NCBI GenBank assembly: GCA_037482215.1
Contig: CP148074.1
Coordinates: 3,720,001-3,784,000, forward strand
Length of the DNA stretch: 64,000 nucleotides
Direction of reading: 5' to 3'
Origin: Pseudomonas mendocina
Lineage (GTDB): Bacteria > Pseudomonadota > Gammaproteobacteria > Pseudomonadales > Pseudomonadaceae
Shown here: one piece after another, positions 26,263-34,324 of the stretch
How the letters are laid out: every line of letters begins with the position of its first letter
How positions within the stretch are numbered: position 1 is the stretch's first letter
Program-made: the position numbers and the translations under genes
Notes under the pieces: generated by a model
Told to the model about the DNA's origin: nothing
The model's database searches: none
The model's input: only the letters and a program-made list of their open reading frames with translations

Positions 26263-26278
26263 TGCACAGCTTGTGCCA
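26263..26278 (-). promoter_or_regulatory. Sigma-54 (-24/-12) promoter of pilA
   Basis: The coding strand reads TGGCACAAGCTGTGCA: the -24 element TGGCAC is perfect, and the -12 GC is at the required GG-N10-GC spacing (GTGCA in place of TTGCA). It lies 43 bp upstream of the pilA start. RpoN promoters activated by PilR drive pilA in P. aeruginosa, and pilS/pilR are encoded at 42.6-45.6 kb of this window. Confidence 0.85.
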
Positions 26279-26410
26279 ACCTTAAACAGAAGATGCTGAC
26301 ATAAGCTAAAATCCACTTGGACCGCCGATTTTCAGTATCCCAAGGTATTATCCGACTAAATCGCTCCTATATTCATAAGCCCATATCTGACATTACTTAA
26401 CCGGGCATGA

Positions 26411-26472
26411 AGTGACATTTTTCGTCACTCTGCATTACGGCTCTTGGGCAAATGCCTGAATTAGGCTATAAG
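26411..26472 (+). promoter_or_regulatory. Candidate pilB promoter with upstream palindrome
   Basis: ttgggc at 26444-26449 and tataag at 26467-26472 are 17 bp apart, a fair sigma-70 pair 35 bp before the pilB start. Just upstream, agtgac-N7-gtcact (26411-26429) is a perfect 6-bp inverted repeat that could bind a regulator. The remaining pilA/pilB intergenic sequence shows nothing else. Confidence 0.4.
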
Positions 26473-26507
26473 GCACGCATAACTATTAGCCATAGCACTA
26501 CACAATC

Positions 26508-28211
26508 ATGAGCGAAGCCCCAAACCTCACCGGCTTGGCCCGGCAACTGGTCAACGCTGAACTGTTGACGGAAAGTGTCGCGGCGCAGGCTCAAGCCCAG
26601 GCATTACGGAACAAAATCCCCCTCGTTACTTATCTGGTACAAAACAAGATCGCCAGCGGCAAGGCCGTGGCCGATATTGCCTCTGAGCAGTTTGGCGTCC
26701 CTTATTGCGACCTGAATGCGATTGATAAGGAAGCCCAGCCGAAAGACCTGATCAGTGAGAAACTGGTGCGCCAGCATCGGGTTATCCCGCTGTTTCGTCG
26801 GGGTAATAAGCTGTTTATTGGTGTGTCCGACCCGACTAACCATCAAGCCGTTACCGATGTTCAGTTCTCCACGGGCCTGACCACCGAAGCCCTGCTGGTA
26901 GAAGATGACAAGCTCAACAACGCCATTGAGCACTTTTTCGACTCTGCCAACAGCGGCATGGACGATTTGGGCGATGTGGATTTGGACGGTGTTGATGTTG
27001 AGGCCATGGATGACGACGGCCCGGATAACAGTGAAGGCAACGCCGCCGACGACGCCCCCGTGGTGCGTTTTGTGAACAAAATGCTGTTGGATGCCATCAA
27101 GAAGGGCTCTTCCGACCTGCATTTTGAGCCTTACGAAAAGAACTACCGGGTACGCTTCCGCACCGACGGTATTTTGCAGGAAATCGCCCGCCCGCCGATT
27201 CAACTGGCACCGCGCATCTCCGCTCGCCTAAAGGTAATGGCTGGGCTGGATATTTCCGAGCGACGTAAGCCGCAGGACGGGCGGATTAAAATGCGCTTGT
27301 CCAAGACCAAGTCCATCGACTTTCGCGTCAGCACTTGCCCTACATTGTGGGGCGAGAAAATCGTAATGCGTATTCTGGACTCTGCCAGCGCTCAGATGGG
27401 TATTGACGCCCTGGGTTATGAAGAAGACCAGAAAGAGCTGTACCTGGCCGCCCTTAAGCAGCCACAAGGCATGATTCTCGTCACAGGCCCTACAGGCTCC
27501 GGCAAAACCGTGTCCCTTTATACGGGCCTGAACATCCTGAATACCGTGGACGTGAATATCTCCACAGCGGAAGACCCGGTTGAAATCAACCTTGAGGGTA
27601 TCAACCAGGTCAACGTTAACCCGAAACAGGGCATGGACTTTACGGCCGCCCTTAAAGCCTTCCTGCGGCAGGACCCGGACATCATCATGGTGGGCGAGAT
27701 CCGTGACCTGGATACCGCCTCTATTGCCGTTAAGGCAGCTCAGACCGGGCATATGGTGATGTCGACCCTACACACCAATAGTGCGGCAGAAACACTCACC
27801 CGCTTGCGCAATATGGGTGTACCTTCGTTCAATATTGCCACGTCGGTAAACCTGATTATCGCCCAGCGACTGGCACGTAAACTATGCAGCCACTGTAAGA
27901 AGGAAGTCAGCATTCCACGGGAAACCCTGCTGGAAGAGGGCTTCCCAGCCGATAAGATCGACGGCCTAAAACTCTATGGCCCAGTGGGCTGCGAGAACTG
28001 TAACCACGGTTATAAAGGCCGCGTGGGCATTTACGAGGTGGTTAAAAATACCCCAGCGTTGCAGCGCATCATTATGGAAGAAGGTAACTCCATTGATATC
28101 TCCCTTCAGATGCGTAAAGACGGCTTTAACGATCTGCGCACTTCCGCGTTACTAAAAGCAATGCAGGGCGTTACCAGCCTTGAAGAAGTCAACCGAGTGA
28201 CCAAGGATTAA
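26508..28211 (+). CDS. pilB: Type IV pilus extension ATPase
   Basis: 567 residues. The N-terminal MshEN-type domain (about 20-150) is followed by an acidic linker (about 145-185, many Asp/Gly). The secretion ATPase core has Walker A GPTGSGKT (about 326-333), the Asp box, Walker B IIMVGEIRD (about 392-400) and the His box MVMSTLHTN. A zinc tetra-cysteine site (CSHC about 461-464, CENC about 495-498) is typical of PilB. It is a cytoplasmic hexamer powering pilin polymerisation with PilC. It is first in pilBCD, with only 3 bp to pilC. Confidence 0.97.
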   Translation: MSEAPNLTGLARQLVNAELLTESVAAQAQAQALRNKIPLVTYLVQNKIASGKAVADIASEQFGVPYCDLNAIDKEAQPKDLISEKLVRQHRVIPLFRRGNKLFIGVSDPTNHQAVTDVQFSTGLTTEALLVEDDKLNNAIEHFFDSANSGMDDLGDVDLDGVDVEAMDDDGPDNSEGNAADDAPVVRFVNKMLLDAIKKGSSDLHFEPYEKNYRVRFRTDGILQEIARPPIQLAPRISARLKVMAGLDISERRKPQDGRIKMRLSKTKSIDFRVSTCPTLWGEKIVMRILDSASAQMGIDALGYEEDQKELYLAALKQPQGMILVTGPTGSGKTVSLYTGLNILNTVDVNISTAEDPVEINLEGINQVNVNPKQGMDFTAALKAFLRQDPDIIMVGEIRDLDTASIAVKAAQTGHMVMSTLHTNSAAETLTRLRNMGVPSFNIATSVNLIIAQRLARKLCSHCKKEVSIPRETLLEEGFPADKIDGLKLYGPVGCENCNHGYKGRVGIYEVVKNTPALQRIIMEEGNSIDISLQMRKDGFNDLRTSALLKAMQGVTSLEEVNRVTKD

Positions 28212-28214
28212 CCC

Positions 28215-29435
28215 ATGGCGGACAAAGCGTTAAAACTCAGCGTTTTCACGTGGGAAGGCATCGACAAAAAAGGCGGCAAGATCAAGGGCGAAATGTCGGG
28301 GCAGTCCCCCGCCTTGATCAAAGCCCAACTGCGCAAGCAGGGTATCAACCCGCTCAAAGTAAAGAAGAAACCGGTTTCTTTGTTCAGCGCGGGCAAAAAG
28401 ATCAAGCCAATCGACATCGCCCTGTTTACCCGGCAAATGGCGACCATGATGAAGGCTGGCGTGCCGTTACTGCAGGCCTTTGACATTATCGGCGAGGGGT
28501 TTGAAAACCCCAATATGCGCAACCTGATCAACGACATTAAGCAGGAGGTCGCTGCCGGCAACAGCTTTGCAGCCTCCCTGCGCACTAAACCCCAGTACTT
28601 TGATGACCTGTACTGCAACTTGGTGGACTCTGGCGAACAATCCGGCGCGTTGGAAACCCTGCTCGACCGAGTGGCCACATACAAAGAGAAAACCGAGGCA
28701 CTGAAAGCCAAGATCAAAAAAGCGATGACCTACCCCATCGCGGTTATTGTGGTTGCGATCATCGTGACCGCTATTTTGCTGATCAAGGTGGTACCGCAAT
28801 TCGAGGCAGTTTTCCAAGGTTTTGGCGCCGAACTACCGGCCTTTACTCAAGTCGTGGTTGATATGTCACGCAGCCTGCAAGACCAGTGGTATATCTACTT
28901 GGGCGTAATCATTATTGGCGCCTTCAGCTTTAAAGAGGCCCATAAGCGCTCAAAAAGCTTCAGGGACTTTCTGGATAGAACCCTGCTTAAGGCGCCTATC
29001 TTCGGGGATATCATCTATAAAGCTGTGGTGGCGCGCTTTGCCCGTACGCTGGCCACAACGTTCTCCGCCGGTGTGCCACTGGTCGAAGCTCTTAGCTCGG
29101 TGGAAGGGGCTGCGGGTAACGTAGTGTTCCGTGAAGCCATTGCCAAAGTCCGGTCGGATGTATCTTCTGGTACTCAGCTGAACTTCTCCATGCGCACCAC
29201 TGGGGTTTTCCCTTCTATGGCGGTGCAGATGACTGCCATCGGGGAGGAGTCCGGCTCACTGGATGAAATGCTGGATAAAACCGCTGAATATTATGAGGCC
29301 GAGGTTGATAACGCCGTGGACAACCTGACTGCACTGATGGAGCCAATGATCATGGCGGTACTGGGCGTACTGGTGGGCGGCTTGATTGTTGCCATGTACC
29401 TGCCAATCTTCCAGCTTGGCTCGGTGGTTGGTTAA
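28215..29435 (+). CDS. pilC: Type IV pilus inner-membrane platform protein
   Basis: 406 residues. Two GspF/PilC domains (about 70-195 and 275-395) each include the helical bundle motif FTRQMATMMKAGVPLLQA / FARTLATTFSAGVPLVEA. Membrane helices lie at about 175-197, 222-240 and 375-398. PilC links PilB's ATP hydrolysis to pilin insertion at the pilus base. It is tightly coupled to pilB and pilD (3-bp gaps). Confidence 0.97.
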   Translation: MADKALKLSVFTWEGIDKKGGKIKGEMSGQSPALIKAQLRKQGINPLKVKKKPVSLFSAGKKIKPIDIALFTRQMATMMKAGVPLLQAFDIIGEGFENPNMRNLINDIKQEVAAGNSFAASLRTKPQYFDDLYCNLVDSGEQSGALETLLDRVATYKEKTEALKAKIKKAMTYPIAVIVVAIIVTAILLIKVVPQFEAVFQGFGAELPAFTQVVVDMSRSLQDQWYIYLGVIIIGAFSFKEAHKRSKSFRDFLDRTLLKAPIFGDIIYKAVVARFARTLATTFSAGVPLVEALSSVEGAAGNVVFREAIAKVRSDVSSGTQLNFSMRTTGVFPSMAVQMTAIGEESGSLDEMLDKTAEYYEAEVDNAVDNLTALMEPMIMAVLGVLVGGLIVAMYLPIFQLGSVVG

Positions 29436-29438
29436 TCC

Positions 29439-30305
29439 ATGATTGGTGAACTTTTGGCCAGCGAACCGCTGGCCTTTGTTTTATTGGTGCTGATCCTCGG
29501 CCTGCTGATCGGCAGCTTCCTTAACGTTGTTGTTTACCGCTTACCCAAGATGATGGAGCGGGAATGGAAGGTTCAGGCGAGGGATGCCCTGGGCCTGCCG
29601 GAGGAGTCAGCCGGTGAGACGTTTAACTTAATCCTGCCTAACTCACGCTGCCCGCATTGCGCCCACGAGATTAAGCCGTGGGAGAACATCCCGCTGATCA
29701 GCTACCTGTTTTTGCGCGGCAAGTGCTCTAACTGCAAAGCCCACATCAGCCTGCGCTATCCGCTAGTGGAGCTGACCTGCGGTTTGCTCTCGGCGTATGT
29801 TGCTTGGCATTTCGGCTTTAGCTGGCAGGCCGCAGCGTTTCTGTTGCTGACCTGGGGGCTGCTGGCGATGAGCCTGATTGATGTTGATCATCAGCTGTTG
29901 CCCGACTCCATCGTGCTGCCGCTTATGTGGCTAGGGCTTATCGTCAATTACTTCGGCCTGTTCACCAGCTTGGAAAGCGCTCTGTGGGGGGCGATTGCGG
30001 GTTATCTGAGTCTGTGGACCGTGTTCTGGTTATTCAAGCTGGTGACCGGTAAAGAGGGCATGGGCTATGGCGACTTTAAGCTGCTGGCCATGCTCGGCGC
30101 ATGGGGCGGTTGGCAGGTGTTGCCGCTGACGATTCTGTTGTCGTCGCTGGTAGGTGCAATACTCGGCGTGATCATGCTCAAGCTGCGCAATCAGGACAGC
30201 AGCACGCCCATTCCCTTTGGCCCGTATTTGGCCATTGCCGGCTTTATCGCCCTGCTCTGGGGTGAGCAGATCACCAGCAGCTACCTCCAGCTAGCCCGGT
30301 TCTGA
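29439..30305 (+). CDS. pilD: Prepilin peptidase / N-methyltransferase
   Basis: 288 residues with eight membrane helices. The N-terminal cytoplasmic loop has CPHC and CSNC (from about residue 71), the zinc site of the bifunctional enzymes. Aspartyl protease residues lie in LIDVDHQLLPD and in GMGYGDFKLLAMLG (GxGD). It cleaves and N-methylates prepilins, here expected to process the short PilA and the minor pilins FimT, FimU, PilV, W, X and E. It is the last gene before the 123-bp repeat array. Confidence 0.97.
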   Translation: MIGELLASEPLAFVLLVLILGLLIGSFLNVVVYRLPKMMEREWKVQARDALGLPEESAGETFNLILPNSRCPHCAHEIKPWENIPLISYLFLRGKCSNCKAHISLRYPLVELTCGLLSAYVAWHFGFSWQAAAFLLLTWGLLAMSLIDVDHQLLPDSIVLPLMWLGLIVNYFGLFTSLESALWGAIAGYLSLWTVFWLFKLVTGKEGMGYGDFKLLAMLGAWGGWQVLPLTILLSSLVGAILGVIMLKLRNQDSSTPIPFGPYLAIAGFIALLWGEQITSSYLQLARF

Positions 30306-30313
30306 TCCGCAAC

Positions 30314-31060
30314 TCAAAGGTGGAAACGCTACGCGGTTCCACCCTACGACCACATCACCAACACCGTAGCGTGGATTAGCCGCATCGCGGCGTAATCCAT
30401 GTCTCGTGAGCCTAACTCCGCCAAACCTGCCACACCGCAACGGTGGAAACGCTACGCGGTTCCACCCTACAACCACATCACCAACACCGTAGCGTGGATT
30501 AGCCGCATCGCGGCGTAATCCATGTCTCGCGAGCCCAACTCCGCCAAACCTGCCACACCGCAACGGTGGAAACCCTGCGCGGTTCCACCCTACAACCACA
30601 TCACCAACACCGTAGCGTGGATTAGCCGCATCGCGGCGTAATCCATGTCTCGCGAGCCCAACTCCGCCAAACCAGCCACACCGCAACGGTGGAAACCCTG
30701 CGCGGTTCCACCCCACAACCACATCACCAACACCGTAGCGTGGATTAGCCGCATCGCGGCGTAATCCATGTCTCGCGAGCCCAACTCCGCCAAACCTGCC
30801 ACACCGCAACGGAGGAAACCCTGCGCGGTTCCACCCTACAACCACATCACCAACACCGTAGCGTGGATTAGCCGCATCGCGGCGTAATCCATGTCTCGCG
30901 AGCCCAACTCCGCCAAACCTGCCACACCGCAACGGAGGAAACCCTGCGCGGTTCCACCCCACAACCACATCACCAACACCGTAGCGTGGATTAACCGCAT
31001 CGCGGCGTAATCCACGTCTCGCGAGCCCCGGCACCTGACATACCCCAGCGGTTCCACCCT
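30314..31060. repeat. Array of six 123-bp REP A-B units
   Basis: Family A palindromes start at 30366, 30489, 30612, 30735, 30858 and 30981, exactly 123 bp apart. Each has arms ggattagccgc / gcggcgtaatcc around atc (the sixth reads attaaccgc). A family B palindrome (ggtggaa ... ttccacc) stands before each one, and a partial B ends the array (about 31049-31062). Units 3-6 share a changed B centre (accctgcgcgg), and units 5 and 6 share ggaggaa, showing stepwise local duplication. It fills the pilD-coaE gap. tacaat at 31076-31081 could be the coaE -10 just past the array. Confidence 0.93.
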
Positions 31061-31116
31061 ACGCTCCGACTGCACTACAATCGCGCTCCTATATATACAC
31101 GGAGCGCAGTGCGCTT

Positions 31117-31728
31117 ATGAAACCCTGGATTCTTGGCTTAACCGGTGGAATCGGCAGCGGCAAAAGCGCTGTAGCTCAGCACTTTATTGAGCTTGGCGTC
31201 CATGCGGTGGATGCTGACCATGCTGCACGTTGGGTGGTTGAACCGGGCAAGCCTGCACTGACAAAAATTGTCAGCCACTTTGGTGAAGACATTCTGCACG
31301 CTGATGGCACCCTCAACCGCCCTGCCCTGCGCAACCGCATCTTCAGCAACCCAGACGATCGTCGCTGGCTGGAAGCGCTGCTACACCCGCTGATCAATGA
31401 AGAAATCCGTCAATCACTTGAGGGCGCCGAGTCACCCTACGCGATTCTGGTTTCCCCCCTTCTGGTGGAGTCTGGCCAACGCAGAATGACACAGCGGCTA
31501 CTGGTGGTGGATGCGCCGGAAGCGCTGCAGATCGAGCGCACGGTGTCCCGCGACCAAACCAGCAGCGAGCAGGTTGAAGCGATATTAAAAGTTCAGGCTA
31601 AGCGTGAAGAGCGTCTGCGGCATGCCCATGACGTACTGGTGAATGACCGTGACCTGAATTGGTTGCAAGCCGAAGTCCAGCGCCTGCACAATTTTTACCT
31701 GACCCTACGTGGAGGCAAAGAAGCATGA
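31117..31728 (+). CDS. coaE: Dephospho-CoA kinase
   Basis: 203 residues. P-loop [11 protein letters not shown] (7-17); [13 protein letters not shown], the dephospho-CoA-binding Asp; and [12 protein letters not shown], the lid region. It catalyses the last step of coenzyme A synthesis in the cytoplasm. The stop overlaps the yacG start by 4 bp. pilD-coaE-yacG is the standard Pseudomonas order. Confidence 0.96.
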   Translation: MKPWILGLTGGIGSGKSAVAQHFIELGVHAVDADHAARWVVEPGKPALTKIVSHFGEDILHADGTLNRPALRNRIFSNPDDRRWLEALLHPLINEEIRQSLEGAESPYAILVSPLLVESGQRRMTQRLLVVDAPEALQIERTVSRDQTSSEQVEAILKVQAKREERLRHAHDVLVNDRDLNWLQAEVQRLHNFYLTLRGGKEA

Positions 31729-31928
31729 CCAACCCAACTGTAGTCGCCTGCCCGACCTGTGGCGCACCGGTTGAATGGGGTCCGCAAAGCCCTAACCGCC
31801 CGTTCTGCTGTGAACGCTGCAAACTGATTGATTTAGGCGCCTGGGCCGCCGAGGAGCACGCCATCCCTGGCAACCCACTGGAAGACGATGTGTTTTCCGA
31901 AGATCAGCCGCCGCGCAGCATGCATTAA
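31725..31928 (+). CDS. yacG: DNA gyrase inhibitor YacG (zinc protein)
   Basis: 67 residues from the ATG that overlaps the coaE stop (ATGA). Zinc ligands C9, C12 (CPTC) and C28, C32 (CCERC) are at the same residue numbers as in E. coli YacG. The tail is acidic. It binds GyrB and inhibits gyrase in E. coli. It is probably expressed with coaE. Confidence 0.93.
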   Translation: MTNPTVVACPTCGAPVEWGPQSPNRPFCCERCKLIDLGAWAAEEHAIPGNPLEDDVFSEDQPPRSMH

Positions 31929-31950
31929 ACGCAACTACCACCACACTGCA

Positions 31951-31990
31951 GCGTGGATTAGCCGCACAGCGGCCTAATCCACGTCTCGCG
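31951..31990. repeat. REP family A palindrome after yacG
   Basis: gcgtggattagccgc-aca-gcggcctaatccac with the tail gtctcgcgc, between convergent genes. It is a single copy without a B partner. Confidence 0.8.
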
Positions 31991-32021
31991 CCTCAATAAC
32001 GCTGAGCCGACAACAAATCGG

Positions 32022-32237
32022 TTAGGGTCGCATAAAACCGTATTCGCGCTCGTCGTCCAGATTGTCAGCGATGAACTTGAGTTCATCAGCTAAATCGCCG
32101 ATATCACGGATGGATTTGCTGCGTTCGACCACAGCACTTAGCAGTGCACGTAGCGCCAAATGCTCATCTATGCCGTTCAGTTGCGCAGCCTGGAGACAAT
32201 GTTCGATTTCCTGCCGCGCCCATAAGTAAACGCCCAT
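32022..32237 (-). CDS. Conserved small hypothetical protein
   Basis: 71 residues from the ATG at 32237 (gagg 10 nt upstream; an in-frame TTG two codons earlier is less likely). It is soluble and all-helical, with segments LWARQEIEHCLQAAQLNG and LALRALLSAVVERSKSIRDI. The C-terminus is DDEREYGFMRP. I know no function. A similar small gene sits near coaE/yacG in other pseudomonads, as far as I recall. It lies upstream of the convergent REP element. Confidence 0.7.
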   Translation of the reverse strand: MGVYLWARQEIEHCLQAAQLNGIDEHLALRALLSAVVERSKSIRDIGDLADELKFIADNLDDEREYGFMRP

Positions 32238-32341
32238 TTTCAAACCCTCCTCTGCACACCTTCAGCATGTGCCTTGTGCAGTGGCGCTGCTTGATCTGGG
32301 TCAACCGATGAGGCGCTATAGAGAGACTGAAGTGGCCGCTA

Positions 32342-33028
32342 TCAGCGACCCTGATCGTCCCGCCAAGGGGCAGCCAGGTAACGGGGTTTATTGAAGGTTT
32401 CCAGCCAGTCGGGATAGAACACCACCAGTGCTGTCACGATCATGCCGTTGATAAACGCCTCAGGGAAAATCACCAGCCACAGGTAGCCGATAAAGTCTTC
32501 CAACCACGGCGGCATCGGGAACAAACCATCAGCCAGCAGGATGCCCAGACCAACGAAAATGCACAGCAGAGTGGCCAGCGCAGAGGCGAAAAATCCGCTA
32601 CAGAAGATGTAAACAAACAAGTTGCGCGGCTGTTTTTTCTCCACCCATAAGGCGCAGAACTCAGTAACGAAAACCGGGATAGCCACAAGCAACAGACCGT
32701 TAACTCCCAGCGCCGCGAGATCCTGCTTACCAAGCAGCGTCAGCCCCACTTGAGTTACAACCCCCACCAGAACGGCCAACGGCCAATCCAGCAGCAAGGT
32801 GACGGCCGTCATGCCGACAAAATGAAAGGACAATCCCGATTCAAAGTCCCGCCGCACTAGCCATAGCACAAACAGTGCTAGCGCCGTCCCCCCCAGCAAA
32901 TGCTGACGACGCACATCTGTACACAACTCAACCCACGGCGCACGCCATATCGCCCAAGCCACCAGCGGCAGGTAGATCAGCCAGCCGAGCAACTGTGAGG
33001 TTTCAGATAAAACGTGCGCAGCAATCAT
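32342..33028 (-). CDS. CbiM-like energy-coupling factor permease family membrane protein
   Basis: 228 residues and six to seven membrane helices. SGLSFHFVGMTAVTLLLDWP and the later FPEAFINGMIVTALVVFYPDW are marks of this CbiM-related family found next to coaE in pseudomonads. CbiM proteins are membrane parts of nickel/cobalt ECF transporters and carry an N-terminal Met-His metal site. Here no extended MH-start or partner ATPase is seen, so transport activity is uncertain. It is probably monocistronic. Confidence 0.7.
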   Translation of the reverse strand: MIAAHVLSETSQLLGWLIYLPLVAWAIWRAPWVELCTDVRRQHLLGGTALALFVLWLVRRDFESGLSFHFVGMTAVTLLLDWPLAVLVGVVTQVGLTLLGKQDLAALGVNGLLLVAIPVFVTEFCALWVEKKQPRNLFVYIFCSGFFASALATLLCIFVGLGILLADGLFPMPPWLEDFIGYLWLVIFPEAFINGMIVTALVVFYPDWLETFNKPRYLAAPWRDDQGR

Positions 33029-33215
33029 CTAATACAGTCCATGGCCAAGAACACACTGCCAGCACAGCGCTGGCTGGCAAAGTTTACGAGCGCATCAATG
33101 GCATTGCGAATGGCTTTTGACGCGCTGCACAGCTCAACGTTGCATGATGAAGTGGATTAACTCCCAACGGCACTCGCCCTACACAGACGCGTGCAGCACG
33201 AGTAAGCTCCTCGCT

Positions 33216-33845
33216 ATGAACGAGGCCGACTATCTGAGCCTGCTGACGGCCCAGGCCGAGCAAGCCAATGACTTTCTCTCCAACGCCCGCAAATGGGAGC
33301 GCGAGCGTTGGGTATGCATGCACCTGCTGCAAGCCTTGAATGTGACTTACAACCTCGACGAGTTCAGTCGCGCGAGCAAAGAGCCCCCTGACGTGGTGTT
33401 TCGGGAGGCAAACTTTGAGGTGTTCTTTGTGCTTGATGAAGGGCGCAGACTGAATGATGAATGGCGCAGTGAACTGGAGCGACGCCGCAAAGCCTATAGC
33501 CTCAGCCAACTCGTACGGCGAGAGCAAAAGCCGAGGCGAATCGGTGCGCGGCAGTTACAAGAGAAACTAGCGCCTACGCTGCTGAAGAAGTCCCGTAATT
33601 ATCAGGAACGCAATCTTGATGTGGGCAAACTGGACATGGTCGCCTATGCCGACCTCAAGTATTCAGTCCCAGACTTCAACAGCCACTTCCCGCCACCGAC
33701 CGAGTACCTGAGACAAGGCTGGCGCTCACTGTCACTGGTCGGCCCGAACTATGCCCGAGTCCTGTTTGCCCATAACTCAGCGCCTGAGTTTCTGCGCAGC
33801 AATCTGGGTCGCACCATTGTGTTCGATATTGGCATTGGCCTCTGA
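33216..33845 (+). CDS. DUF1780 family protein
   Basis: 209 residues from MNEADYLSLLTAQAEQAND. Upstream in-frame starts exist (33117, 33144), but family members begin here, as I recall; no clear ribosome site helps. It is soluble and mixed alpha/beta, with RKWERERWVCMHLLQALN, EPPDVVFREANFEVFFVLDE and the basic KKSRNYQERNLDVGKLDMVA. EPPDVVF followed by E-x-F-F recalls nuclease-like folds, but no assignment is safe. It is restricted mainly to Pseudomonas relatives. Confidence 0.75.
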   Translation: MNEADYLSLLTAQAEQANDFLSNARKWERERWVCMHLLQALNVTYNLDEFSRASKEPPDVVFREANFEVFFVLDEGRRLNDEWRSELERRRKAYSLSQLVRREQKPRRIGARQLQEKLAPTLLKKSRNYQERNLDVGKLDMVAYADLKYSVPDFNSHFPPPTEYLRQGWRSLSLVGPNYARVLFAHNSAPEFLRSNLGRTIVFDIGIGL

Positions 33846-34087
33846 TCAAGCGTCCATCTCTGGAAATCCTTGCACTAAAGCCTCCCAGCCCAAGAATCTG
33901 ACAAACGCTTTATTACCTGCGAACGCCAGTATTACTGCCATTTGACTATGCTGTTTAGGGATAAAGGCTAACCCGCAGGATCGCAACTGCATTGGCCTGC
34001 CCTGATTCAGCCCGCTATGATGCTTTTATTGCGGACCACGATCAGCCCAGATCAAGTGCCCTGTTGCTTAACCAGCCGAGGTAAAGC

Positions 34088-34261
34088 ATGACCAGTCGCC
34101 TGAATCCTGAAGACCTAAAACGCGTCGAACAGTATCTCAGCGCCCCGCAACATCAGGTACAACGCCAACCCTTCCGCGTCTGGCGTTTGTTAACCGTCAT
34201 CCTGTTTGTCGTCATCGCCCTCGGCCTGTTAAGCCGGCTTATCGCTCGGCTGGTTTTATGA
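34088..34261 (+). CDS. DUF3094 family small membrane protein
   Basis: 57 residues with gagg 8 nt before the ATG. The N-terminal soluble part MTSRLNPEDLKRVEQYLSAP is followed by one membrane helix (about 33-50, LLTVILFVVIALGLLSRL). This matches DUF3094, a Pseudomonas-type one-helix protein encoded directly upstream of ndh. The role is unknown; association with the respiratory membrane is suggested only by the neighbour. Confidence 0.8.
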   Translation: MTSRLNPEDLKRVEQYLSAPQHQVQRQPFRVWRLLTVILFVVIALGLLSRLIARLVL

Positions 34262-34324
34262 TTAGCGCATTGCTCTCTTGGTCCCCTCCTATTCGAACCA
34301 TTCATTACCTTGCGAGCATTTCCA

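Noticed and set aside
30291..31034. 247-codon minus-strand frame with near-identical 41-residue repeats
   Set aside because: It is the translation of the 123-bp REP array (123 is divisible by 3). No ribosome site, and no protein-like conservation beyond the DNA repeat.
30314..31060. Possible CRISPR array
   Set aside because: The whole 123-bp unit is repeated, with no unique spacers, and the palindromes match dispersed REP elements elsewhere in the window.
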